This document shows positions 32,582-45,800 of a stretch of 64,000 nt of DNA, piece by piece. The translations under genes and the position numbers were made by a program. The stretch is from Reticulitermes speratus (Eukaryota; Arthropoda; Insecta; Blattodea; Rhinotermitidae), in assembly GCA_021186555.1 (NCBI GenBank), contig JAJKFL010000042.1, positions 49,677,980 through 49,741,979 of the forward strand. Reading direction: 5' to 3'. Positions within the stretch are counted from its first letter, which is position 1. The number at the start of each line of letters is the position of its first letter. The notes beneath the pieces are model-generated. The model saw nothing but the letters and a program-made list of their open reading frames with translations. It ran no database searches and had not been told where the DNA came from.

Positions 32582-35500
32582 GTATGTTGAGATCTATTTG
32601 AGGCTTGTAAGCACATTTTTATGACCAGTGCACACCGGTAGATACAAGGGCGACTCAAATGAAAAATTTTAAAGTGTTAAACAGAATCAGGACTGATCTG
32701 TTCAGCTGTAGGCACACGAAGTCATCAAGTATGGATTAGAAGCATGTACTGTGTATGATTGATATGGAAGTATGTTGAAATATGACAAAGATGTACCAAC
32801 CCTATCTGCAGTTAATTAGTGGGTAAAAATGTTTTAAAAATTTCATTTGACTCACCTACGTATATGCAAGTATGAATGGTGCTTGCAGTGGACGTATCAA
32901 TTAGTGTTACTACCATGTGGGTGTTGTCACTGCCAATCTCCTGTCTGTTTAGGATTAATTTTAATGTCAACTTTCAGTCTCTCATGGCGGTCGCTAATGG
33001 GATGTGAGGCCATGTAGTTTGGTGGACAGGGACCAGCGTTTTGGAGCAACCTGACATCTCCATCTTCCCTGGAAGATGGAAACCATGCTACATGGTGTCA
33101 CTTCCCAAAATACCGTAACCTTCAGTAAGCGGCTTTGTCGACTCCATGAATGGTATACCATGAATCTTCAGCAGTGTCTTTGGCATATTCCAGTGTGTGC
33201 TGTCTTTATTAATACTTTAGTTGTGCATGAATGTGTTTGTACCTGAAGTTCTTTTATCATTTTTTTCATGAATTCCTTTTATTAATGACATTATAGTGAA
33301 TATCAGTTTTTATGCTGTCAAAATGATGAAGTTTCTGAATTGTTTCTTTCCTTGTTAGTTTTCCAGTTATATTATTTCTGTTTGTTATGTTCTGTAATTT
33401 TATTTTAAGTTATAATTTCTATTTTCAGAGGTGCAGGAGGGAGGGATGGAGTTTCTGGTTGATGGGCTGAATCTGACAAAGACAACAAAGAAGAAATTAG
33501 ATAAGCTAAATAAAATCAATATCCACTTACATGGTAAGAATCGTAATGGCTGCCCTCTGTTTCCTGAATAACAGTATGAACCGGTTGGTGTAGGGCTAGT
33601 GCTGTACGCTTGTTTTGGAGGTGCGCGTTTCGAATTTCATCCGGAAAAACCGGAAGTCCTGAATAAGGTTGCAAGATATGGAGTTGTCGTAGTGGTGCTC
33701 TGAGGGTTCAAATCTTCAGGTACGTGATGCTGCCAAAACATCACGTACCACTCGCTCAGTGACGCAGTGTCACGTACCTGAAGTTTTTAATCCTGACTGA
33801 GGTTTTTCATGGTTTTCCTCAGACCTGCCAAGCCAATCTGTGATAGTAACTTGATTAGACAATGACCACTTCTTTCCAAATTATTTCCAATTTATGATCC
33901 ACCAATCACCCTGCCATTGACAATTTAGCATACGAGATAGTGAGGTACAGAGAACGTTGTGAAGCGAACCACTGAGAAGGATTACAAACTTCATAGTTAA
34001 TTTAGTAAGAGATTATTTAGAGGTAAAATACTACTAAAAGTGTGCACAGGTCTGAGGTAGAAGTGTGTAAAATGAGTGGGAATGTGGAAGCATGGGAACG
34101 CAGAGGCATAGCACGAGGCAGAGTGAGGATGTGGGCTACTGTGTATGCACATTAGGCAGAGTGAGGATGTGGGCTACTGTGTATGCACATTAGGCAGAGT
34201 GAGGATGTGGGCTACTGTGTATGCACATTAGGCAGAGTGAGGATGTGGGCTACTGTGTATGCACATTAGGCAGAGTGAGGATGTGGGCTACTGTGTATGC
34301 ACATTAGGCAGAGTGAGGATGTGGGCTACTGTGTATGCACATTAGGCAGAGTGAGGATGTGGGCTACTGTGTATGCACATTAGGCAGAGTGAGGATGTGG
34401 GCTACTGTGTATGCACATTAGGCAGAGTGAAGATGTGGGCTAATGTGTATGCACATTAGGGAAGTGAGGATGTGGGCTACTGTGTATGCACATTAGGCAG
34501 AGTGAGGATGTGGGCTACTGTGTATGCACATTAGGCAGAGTGAGGATGTGGGCTACTGTGTATGCACATTAGGCAGAGTGAGGATGTGGGCTACTGTGTA
34601 TGCACATTAGGCAGAGTGAGGATGTGGGCTACTGTGTATGCACATTAGGCAGAGTGAGGATGTGGGCTACTGTGTATGCACATTAGGCAGAGTGAGGATG
34701 TGGGCTACTGTGTATGCACATTAGGCAGAGTGAGGATGTGGGCTACTGTGTATGCACATTAGGCAGAGTGAGGATGTGGGCTACTGTGTATGCACATTAG
34801 GCAGAGTGAGGATGTGGGCTACTGTGTATGCACATTAGGCAGAGTGAGGATGTGGGCTACTGTGTATGCACATTAGGCAGAGTATTGAATGCTTCAATGT
34901 AAATAACATACTGGTGAATGAAAGATTTAAAACAGGTAATTTTTTATGTTTTTATGTTTTAATTCTTTAATATTTATTTATGTATTTTAAATTTAGTTTG
35001 ATGAGTTGGTGTATGGGGGGCTGCAGAAGTGTACCTGAGCGTGTAACTGATGCAAATCACAAAACTGGCGTAAGCATAAGACTGTTTGTGTTTTTGCAGC
35101 ATTGTTTGCTGCTGTCGAACACGGCCACGTGGACAAGGCTCGCACCATCCTCGAGTCCACAGACGTTGATGTCAACAGGCAAGTGGTTTTCATGGTCACT
35201 CTTAATTGATCAGTCATGTAAGCGTGGAGGCAGCTTAGTTCGATGTGTACCCAAATGTAACTTTATCATGTTAGTTACATGTTCCCTACTGTGGACGTAA
35301 CGGAGAACACCCAAACATAATATGAAATGTACTCCATATTGATCAAGAAGAATGAGGTGGGCGGGGCATGTAGCACGTATGGGTGAGGGGAGAGGTGCAT
35401 ACAAGATTTTGGTGGGGAGACCTGAGGGAAGGAGACCATTTTGAAGACCCAGGCATAGATGGGAAGATAATATTAAAATGGTTCTTCAAGAAGTGGGATG

Positions 35501-36819
35501 GGGGGCATGGACTGGATTGATATGGCTCAGGATAGGGACAGGTGGCGGGCTGTTGTGAATGCGGTAATGAACCTTCGGGTTCCATAAAACGCGGGGAATT
35601 TATTGACTAGCTGAGGACCTGTTAGCTTCTCAAGAAGGACTCTGATCCATGGAGTTAGTTAGTTAGTTAGTTAGTTTAGTATTCCATATTGTTGCTGATT
35701 TGTGCGGTAAACATGGCTGTTGGAACAGCGTACAAGTACTGCATGTTTTGGTTGAGCTTTGGGTCCTCATTCCAGTTTCTTTACAAACTGCATAAGTAAC
35801 ATAAATTTTTTTAAGTTCATTGATATTCCTTCTGTAAAGTTCTAACTGCTATATATTGTGATAGTTAAGAGGAAAGCAACTGTTTTTTTTTTTTTGCCAG
35901 GCTAAGAACGGGTTTTTCCAGTTGTACTCTTGCATATTTTCCTATGATATTGGATGTCATAGCATAATTGTCATCATATTTACTTCATATTTGGAAGGCT
36001 GCAGTTTGAACCTTGACTACTGAGACCAACTGACAGGGTGTTCTCAGTTTTTCCACATATGTGCTGTATCAGTGTCACAAAACACATACTATGAGTGTCA
36101 CCTCCAACACTGTTACACTGTGTTCTCTGTAAACACTTTGTTTGTCCTCCTCAGCACTTAACATACAAAGGTGGATAAAAGAACCCTGCTGTGTTCAACA
36201 GTAGACACAGGATGTTGTCAGTGTGTGTCAGAAGCGTGTGCTGTGTGTGGTAGATCTTTCATACCTCTCCAACATATTTCTGTGAGATCCATTTTAATAT
36301 TATCTTCCCATCTGCGGCCAGATCTTCCAAGTGTTTTCTTCCCTTCAAGACTTTTTAACGAAAACAGTGCATGCATTTCTCCTCTCCCCCATACATGCCA
36401 CATGCCTCACCCATCTCGTCCTGATAACATAGCTTGAAGCAATTAAATTGTTACATTTGACATAATAATCAGCCATCTTTGATGTCAGTAGGAGCTATAC
36501 CTTCAAACGTTTCTATAGACGCCATGTTATTCACTTATGCAGCGTTTTCCTCATGAACATTCATTACCCACCTCCGGGCTAGCCGTGTCAAACAGCTGAG
36601 GCCACAGTGCAAGTCTTTTATGCTACAAAAACTGCTAATCTCGAAAAATTTGTCCATTTTCAGTGTGAACAGCGATGGACTGTCACTACTAGATGTGGCT
36701 GTTCTGAACAACAACCGACAGCTTGCGAAGATGCTAGTGACATTTGGTGCTCAGGAGGGGAATCAGTGTGGGTATTGTGTGACCTGGTTTGGTATGTCCT
36801 ATGGGCACATAACGGTTCA

Positions 36820-36865
<46 letters not shown>

Positions 36866-39800
36866 TTTATTTTTATAACAAGTCAGCTATGTTCGGTCAG
36901 GTATTGGATCCAGTACTTCTTTTACATGGTTTTACTTCATATTTGTTTTGTTACCTTAGTGTTTGTCTTGTGTATTTGTACTGTTTTTTGTTGTGCTTTA
37001 GTGCTGGTTTTGTTATTGGCTCTTGTGCTGTTAAGTCTGCACGTTAATAAATACCCATTGAATTGAATTGAATTGAATTGAATTAGTAATAAATCAAGTC
37101 ATCTATGTTCTGTCAGGGTATTGGATTTCTGCCCCACTACTTATTTACATTGTTTTATTACATATTTATTTTGTGTCTTTAGTGTTTTGTCTTGTGTATT
37201 TGTACTGTTTTGTGTTTAATTTGTGCTTTTGTGCTGGCTTTGTAATTGGTACTTGTGCTGTTAAGTCTGCACGTTAATAAATACCCATTGAATTGAATTG
37301 AATTGAATTGAATTGCTCAGGATAGGGACAGGTGGCGGGCTCTTGTGAGTGCGGTAATGAACCTTTGGGTTCCATAAAACGCGGGGAATTTCTTGACTAG
37401 CTGACGACCTGCTAGCTTCTCAAGAAGGACTGTGCTACATGGAGTTATTATTATTATTATATTATTATTATTATTATTATTTTTTGTCCTGTTTATTGTC
37501 TGTTGTTATTTGTGTTTGTATGTTGTGCTGTTTGTGTAATTGGCCATCTGGCTGTTGATTTGTGTTTGTGTGTTGTGCTGTTTGTGTAATTGGCCTTCTG
37601 GCTGTTGGCTGGACACATTAATAAACTGGAATTGAATTGATATTATTATTATACAAAATTATAATAATATGATACAAGAATGTTTCAAAAATTAAAATAA
37701 GCACTCTGATGTTGTTAATGTTTTCTGACGTTAATGTGCATATGGTACATGGGTTGCAGATGGTACACACCAGACCTCCACGTAGTCACCATTGACATTT
37801 AAGTATTTGTCCCACTGTAGCACCAAGGCTTGCGTCCCAGTGTGGAAGAAATTCATTTAAAGTATCTAGCCAGGATGCAAGCCTTGGTGCTACAGTGGGA
37901 CAAATACGTGTCAGTGATGATTAAGTGGAGGTCTGGTGTGTACCGTCTGCTACACGTGTGCCGTGTATACACTGAAGTCAGAATAAAGTGCTGTGCATCA
38001 GAGTGTTTGTCACATGGTTTTTAAATGACCTTGTAGTAAGCAGTAAACGCTGAATGCATTTCCTATTTAAGAATTTCTATTTGTTGACAGTCAAGAGTCC
38101 TGACTTGCTGGGCAGTCACTTAAAGCAGCTGCTGTTAGAAGCAGAACAGCAACTGAAACAGCTTGGTGGGGGTAGTGGAGGGCTGCTGTTGCTGGATGAC
38201 ACCTCGAGTTGCAACAACTGCAACAATAATAACCACCATCACCATAACAACATGAACAACCGTTCCGCAGCATCGTCGTCCCCGTTCAGTGTGATCGGAA
38301 GCAGCATGGCTACGGCAGCCATGACAGGCTGCAGTGGAGGAGGGAGTGATGCCTCCATGGACAAGCAGTTGTTAGTGTGGGAGAGAAGAGTGAAGGTCCT
38401 GAAGAAGATGCTGCTTGGTTTCGATCAAGCCCGTAAGAAATGTCTTGATTTGGTTAGGTCAGTTTATTAAGTTGTAGTGGGTGAGATTAGCGGGGCGTGT
38501 GGCACGTAGGGGGGAGAATTAAAATGCATACATGGTTTTGGTGAGGAAACCTGAGGTAAAGATACCAATTTGGAGACCTATGTATGCATAAATGGGAGGA
38601 TAATTTTAAAATGGATCTTAAAGAAATAGAAATATGGACTGGATTAATCTGGCTCAGTGTCGGGCCAAGTGACGGGCTCTTTTGAACATGGTAATGAACT
38701 TTTGGGTTCCATAAAATGCAGAGAATTTTTTGGCTATACATGAGGAACTGTTAGCTTCTCAAGTAGGTCTCTGCTCCTTGCAGTTAGCCAGTTTGTCAGG
38801 TTAGTTATGTAAATAATGGATTTATGATTATAAGAGAACAATACTGCTTTCTCTGCTAAATAACTGTATGACACAGATTCGTATTTGACAAGCTTATTAT
38901 GCTCACCTAGCTGCTCAAAGATTCTCCAAATTCTGTGAATTTGAAACTTTATTTCCTTGTTAACAGTAGCCTGTCATGTTAGCCTATTCTAAGTCAGATG
39001 AATCCAGTGCACGTCCTATTTCTTTAATATCCATTTTAATATCAATCTGTCATCTGTACCTACATCTACCAAGCAGTCTTTACCCATTCGGTTTGTCAGC
39101 TAAATTTTGTATGAATTTCGTACCTCCTGTGCATGCAGCATTCTCACGCATCTCATCCAAACTCATATTTGGCAAGGAGTGCAAAATACCAACTCTTAAC
39201 TTCTTTTAAGTTCCTTTTACCTTGGTACAATAGTGTCACTGTCTTATCTTTCTAGGATGTGACATCCACTCCATTTATTCTCACATGCTTCCAATGCACA
39301 GTCCTTATGTAACATTGGCATTTTTTTTTGTCACAGTGTCTCAAAGTGAAGTTTCCATATAGTGCTGACATCATCCCTTTAGCTCACCTGTTGTACTTAT
39401 GCTGCTGACATCATCCCTTTAGCTCACCTGTTGTACTTATGCTGCTGACATCATCCCTTTAGCTCACCTGTTGTACTTATGCTGCTGACATCATCCCTTT
39501 AGCTCACCTGTTGTACTTATGCTGCTGACATCATCCCTTTAGCTCACCTGTTGTACTTATGCTGCTGACATCATCCCTTTAGCTCACCTGTTGTACTTAT
39601 GCTGCTGACATCTTCCCTTTAGCTCACCTGTTGTACTTATGCTGCTGACATCATCCCTTTAGCTCACCTGTTGTACTTATGCTGAAATACAACTTCATAT
39701 GTGTAACAGGACTTGAGGTGTTTGTAGCGGTCTTGCAAATGGTTCCAGTTTTCTGGGATGTTATGATGTGTCACTGCGTGAGTAGTTCCTCATACTTTGA

Positions 39801-42800
39801 AGGACTTCAGTGCTTTTATCTTCAAGCAATCCAAGAAGAGGCACTCTTCGTGGATTGCTTAACGCTGCAGATGAAGGTGCTAGATCCTTTCAAACATCAG
39901 GAACTATTTACCCTACAACAGAGTGTGACATAACGCACAAATTGAATATAGATATATGTCATTTTCAGGGCCACCTGACATTCCATTCTTAGTGGCTCTG
40001 GATGTAACCGGTACCAATTCTGTCACAGTTCGATTCCAGGAACCTGATCACCAGGATGCAGCCATCTGTACAAAGTTCAAAGGTGACTCCTTACAGCTTT
40101 ATATTTGTATACAAAAGCTTAGATGCAAAATAAGCCACTAGGCAGACAGGAACGTACTTGGTTGTCCTGATGTAATATAGTCAAAAATAGTAGTTGCAGT
40201 GAGAATTTACAGGAATATGTCCTTGATATGAGTGAAGAGATATGTCATAAAGAGAGGTCTGTAATGTCACGGGAAAGTACGTATTAAATTGTATAGGGCT
40301 GCTCGGTAATGACACCGAAATGCATCATTATTTTGTTGTTGTTGTTGCTGCTGTTTTTAATCTCATTACCCCTACCTCTGAACAAAGGATTGGGCAACAA
40401 ATTCCAATCCAAAGCTACTGCCATTAGTCCTTCCATCTCTTGCTTGGCTAGTCTGTGTCACTTTTCCTATTCCTGCCGTGGTAGTTGTTTGGGGTCACGT
40501 TGTATGACCACTTGGTAATGCTGTATGCTGTATCAAAGAGGTAGGTTTGAAGGTGAGCATTCAGGGGCTTGATGGTGAGGAGAATGAACGCTTAGAGATT
40601 ACCGGTATAAGGGCAGGCTGTCTATGGTAAGGGCAACCCACAGGTTGTAGGGGAGGAAGGGTATACAGGAGGTAATTAAAACGAGATATGATTACCCTAT
40701 TATGCAGTGTCATATACTGTGAACTGGAGCTGTGTGTTCTGATATGATTACCCTATTATGCAGTGTCATATACTGTGAACTGGAGCTGTGTGTTCTGATA
40801 TGATTACCGTATTATGCAGTGTCATATACTGTGAACTGGAGCTGTGTGTTCTGATATGATTACCGTATTATGCAGTGTCATATGCTGTGAACTGGAGCTG
40901 TGTGTTCTGATATGATTACCGTATTATGCAGTGTCATATGCTGTGAACTGGAGCTGTGTGTTCTGATATGATTACCCCATTATGCAGTGTCATATACTGT
41001 AAACTGGAGCTGTGTGTTCTGATATGATTACCGTATTATGCAGTGTCATATACTGTGAACTGGAGCTGTGTGTTCTGATATGATTACCCTATTATGCAGT
41101 GTCATATACTGTGAACTGGAGCTGTGTGTTCTGATATAATTACCCTATTATGCAGTGTCATATACTGTGAACTGGAGCTGTGTGTTCTGATATAATTACC
41201 CTATTATGCAGTGTCATATACTGTGAACTGGAGCTGTGTGTTCTGATATAATTACCCTATTATGCAGTGTCATATACTGTAAACTGGAGCTGTGTGTTCT
41301 GATATGATTACCCCATTATGCAGTGTCATATACTGTAAACTGGAGCTGTGTGTTCTGATATGATTACCGTATTATGCAGTGTCATATACTGTGAACTGGA
41401 GCTGTGTGTTCTGATGTAATTACCCCATTATGCAGTGTCATATACTGTGAACAGGAGCTGTGTGTTCTGATATGATTACCCCATTATGCAGTGTCATATA
41501 CTGTAAACTGGAGCTGTGTGTTCTGATATGATTACCGTATTATGCAGTGTCATATACTGTGAACTGGAGCTGTGTGTTCTGATATGATTACCCTATTATG
41601 CAGTGTCATATACTGTGAACTGGAGCTGTGTGTTCTGATATAATTACCCTATTATGCAGTGTCATATACTGTGAACTGGAGCTGTGTGTTCTGATATAAT
41701 TACCCTATTATGCAGTGTCATATACTGTGAACTGGAGCTGTGTGTTCTGATATAATTACCCTATTATGCAGATTCATATACTGTGAACTGGAGCTGTGTG
41801 TTCTGATATTACCCTATTATGCAGTGTCATATACTGTGAACTGGAGCTGTGTGTTCTGTTTGGCAGTGCAATGGAGCTGTGACGAGAACTTCAGTGTGCT
41901 GGCAGGTGAACGGGAGGTCTTTGATATGAAGCATCTGGAATGTCACATCAGTGACCTTACACAGGGCTGCAGGTACTACTTTAGGGTTGCATGTGGCAAC
42001 CTTAAGGGCTATGGGAACTACAGGCTATCAAGCCCTGCATCTGTAATTCCATCAAGTAAGTGCTCTTATTACAAAAACAGTTCTATATTTGAGATTTTAG
42101 CTTTCTGCAGTGGTGTTGCTGATGATTACAGTCTTTTGTGTGACGCTGTGTCATTGCGTGAGTCAATGAAAGGACCTTATCATGAGAAAAAAAGGTACTT
42201 CTGCTTGTACTGTAAAATCAAACAATACTAATCAGTTAGTCCTTAGCAGGATGAGTATGGCCTGTCTTGTTTCTTCTTTACCTTTAAGCACTCAGTTCTC
42301 TGCCTGTTTGGGTTTCATAAAAACTAACAATATGTAGCACAGTCCCTGAGTATCTGATAGTGCTTATCCAATCGCATCATTACACATTTGGTGTCATCAT
42401 TTTCGTTGTCGTTGTTGTTGTTTACAACCGAAACATGTAGCAGGAATATTGGAAACAAAAAGGTTTATAGTTGTGCTGACTGAATGTGTCTTTATGCATA
42501 TTAATGGACTCCCCGTCTTCTGTGGAACTTGAAGGTTTGTTGCTGTATTCGCAAAATCCTGCCATTGGACCCCATCAAGTTTTCTCTTACTTTCAGGTTT
42601 CTCTGGTGAAATTTTTGTATGCATTTCTCATCTCTCCCATGTGTGGATTGCATGCTTTCTGGCTAATCCTCGTGTTAGTAATGTTCACTGGAAAATACAA
42701 ACCGTGCAGCAGTTATGTCCCTCCCATTCTTACTTCATGCCACTTTGATCCATATCTTGTAAAATGCCCTGTATTGCATGTGTCTCCTGCTCAGTGTAAT

Positions 42801-45800
42801 CACCACACAAATCCATGTGCTGGGTCAGACAGTCACTGTATGCATAGCATGCTTGTTTGTTAGGACCAGGAAATTACAGTATTGTTTTCCTAGTTTGTCT
42901 CTTAGGTAGTATAGAAAACAAAAACTTTAACAAATATTAGTATGTCAACATGACTGTAATTAACCCTGCAGTGACAGTGGGATTTAAATACCATCTACTG
43001 CCCAGGACAGACGGGTTTTAAATTTAAAGTATCCTAAAATGCAATTAGTTGCTACACTGCACAGAGGTCAGCAATATGCCAGGTATTAAAGACTGCACAG
43101 TGCAATGAGGCTAACAATGAAGAGTTCACATGATCAAATGAAGTGTACTGGAAGTATGAACATGAAATTAAATGAATCTCAGTAGAAGTTCCCCTTGTGC
43201 ATGCCAGTGAGGCATGTAAGCAGAGTAGAGGTATAACTACTCATACATAACATTGGCACTAGATGGAGATGAGTGCTCGGCTTCACACCATGCCTGCTTT
43301 ACTCCCAGGGAAGGAGCCCCCCAATACCTGTTGGATAGGGGGCTAGATGTGTCTCAGAAACAGTCTGTATGTTTTGGAGAAGAGAAATGTCTACTGTCCC
43401 TGCCAGGAGTCAAAGCTTGCACAGTCCAGCAACAGCCTAGGCACCGTACTGGCTGCACTATCCTGGCTGCCACATGAATCTCAGTACAGAAAGTTATGTC
43501 ATCCTGTAAATTACACCGACAGTATATTTTATTTACTTGGATTGATTATAAAATAATTTATAGACTAATTGTCTGTAGGTTGGCGAGATGTGGAGGGCCG
43601 TGAGCCCAGGTTTGCTGGACGGCTCCATCTGTTGGATGAATTGTTTTCCAAAATCTGTCACTCCAGACCTGAATGTGCAGCAGAAATCAAAGTCACAAGT
43701 ACTACAGCTGCCCAGCCTGGCGAGACGCCTAGTGTCCATCGTCGAAACCAGCGCAGTAAAAAGACAGCTATAAAGCAACTTTTCACTGTTGCATCCAAGT
43801 TCCAGAAAAATCTTCGCAGGTAAGTTAAAAGGCATTACGTAAATGTGGAGCAAAACTCTAGCATGAGTTTATGGTCATTTAGTTGGACATGTACATTTTC
43901 ACAGTAGCGTATACAAAATAAGCATGTTGAGGGAGTCGGTTGTTTCAATCTACAGGTGGAAAAGGAAGTGAAGAAATCCCCCTCGCCCCAGACCCTAAGT
44001 AGAGATACTCACACATTTTTGATTCTGAACAGGGGCCCAATAAAGTTGGAATTTCTTTGTCTCCTCTCCATCTAAATGTGGAGCAAAACTCTAGCATGAG
44101 TTCATGGTCATTTAGTTGGACATGTACATTTTCACAGTACCGTATATAAAATAAGCATGTTGAGGGAGTCGGTCGTTTCAATCTACAGGTGGAAAAGGAA
44201 GTGAAGAAATTCCCCTCGCCCCAGACCCTAAGTAGAGATACTCACACACATTTGATTCTGAACAGGGGCCCAATAAATTTGGAATTTCTTTGTCTCCTCT
44301 CCATCTCAAGTCATAAGTAGAATCAGTTTCCAGAATGTGGTTTTTATGTCAAGAACTACAGACATAACCTAAAATTAAATAAATATCCTTATACATTGTG
44401 TCACCCTTGTTAAACACCTTCAACAGTTCCTGTGCTGATTCTTTTTTTAGCTGATTTAGAACAAAGAAATGTAAAAAAATGTATTATACATTGGAAACCT
44501 ATCTTAACCCAACATGTCAAATTATGTGTATTTATGTGTGTAATATTGAAGAGGTTAAATTTAGTACAAGTTTGCTTGTAAAAATCTCTGCTGTAATTGA
44601 GGCTTTCTCTGTACCCTAAAGCTATCACAGCCCATTACAGATGAATATTAGCCTTTTTGAAACTGTGTGACTTCCTTTCGTTGCAGAGGGGTCTTTCTGG
44701 CCTGCCTGTTGTACCGTGAGGATAAGGTTCTTGTAACCAGTGAGGATTTCCTGCCAGTGATTGAAGTAGATGAGACGTACCCCAGCTGTCTCTATCATGA
44801 CTTTCATTGGTTTATGAAGGTAGACTTCATATTTAATTATAGTGCTTGGTTTGTTTTAAAGGCGAATATTTGGTCTATCTTAGAATTAAGAAAGTGTTTA
44901 GACTAATGAATTTCATTGCCTTCTGGGATGTGGCACTGTATGGTCTGGTATGTGCAAGGCGACTGGAGAGTATATGTCTACCACTTTCATATGTTTAACA
45001 ATGATGTGTTCTACATTTTGTCTCAGTGGGACAATTATTAAGAACTGCACTTTATGCAAGATGGAGTACCACCACATTTTGTACTTCCTGTTCGTACATG
45101 GCTTGACAGCCATTTTTTTTATCAGTGGTTTGGGCGTGGAGGACTGATCTTACTCCAAGCGATTTGTTTTTGTGGGGTTGGGCTGAAGAGGAAGTCCACT
45201 GATTAAAAGTGACAACACTTGATGAGCTGCAACAATAAATTGAAGGTATTTTGCTGCTGTCCCTCTTGATTTCTTAAGAAGTTTTGAGGATGTATCTTCC
45301 AGGTGTTGTAAGTGTGCGTGAAACACTGGGGTCAGTGTTGAAATGTGACACTAAATATTAGCATATGGTCTTCAAAATGGTGCAGAAATTGTAGCAATAT
45401 AGCATTGTGTTTTAGAGGGTTCAGCAATTTGACTTTATGTAATTTACTTTACAATCATTCTAACCCAATGACACAGTGTCACATCCTCAACAAAGCTGCT
45501 GTGGTAACCTCAAATAGGCTAAAGAACAGATTTTATAGAATCATGAAAATCCTCTTGCTTTGGCTAAAACAGAAACTGTTACCCATACTGAAATGGAAAT
45601 GTGATGTTATGTCTGTCTGTTTGTGGTGCTGTAAACTTTGTACCAACGTTGTGCAGGTGGCATGTACGTGGGACGACGTGAAGTCCCTTCGACAGGACAT
45701 GGAACGCAGCCTCAGTTCATCGACCGTCCACTTTCGTATCAAACTTCTGCAGGCGGCAGCACACATGCAGGTAATTGTCATGGTTTTTGGTTGCTAATTT

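Noticed and set aside
36607-37066. Two overlapping frames of about 147 codons spanning exon 4 and intron 4
   Set aside because: Only 36664-36767 is coding; the rest reads through a (TTA)n tract and a retroelement tail.
38433-38470. Extension of wake exon 5 to the next donor at 38458
   Set aside because: That donor gives a phase that puts a stop at the start of exon 6; the donor at 38433 restores the ARPPD reading.
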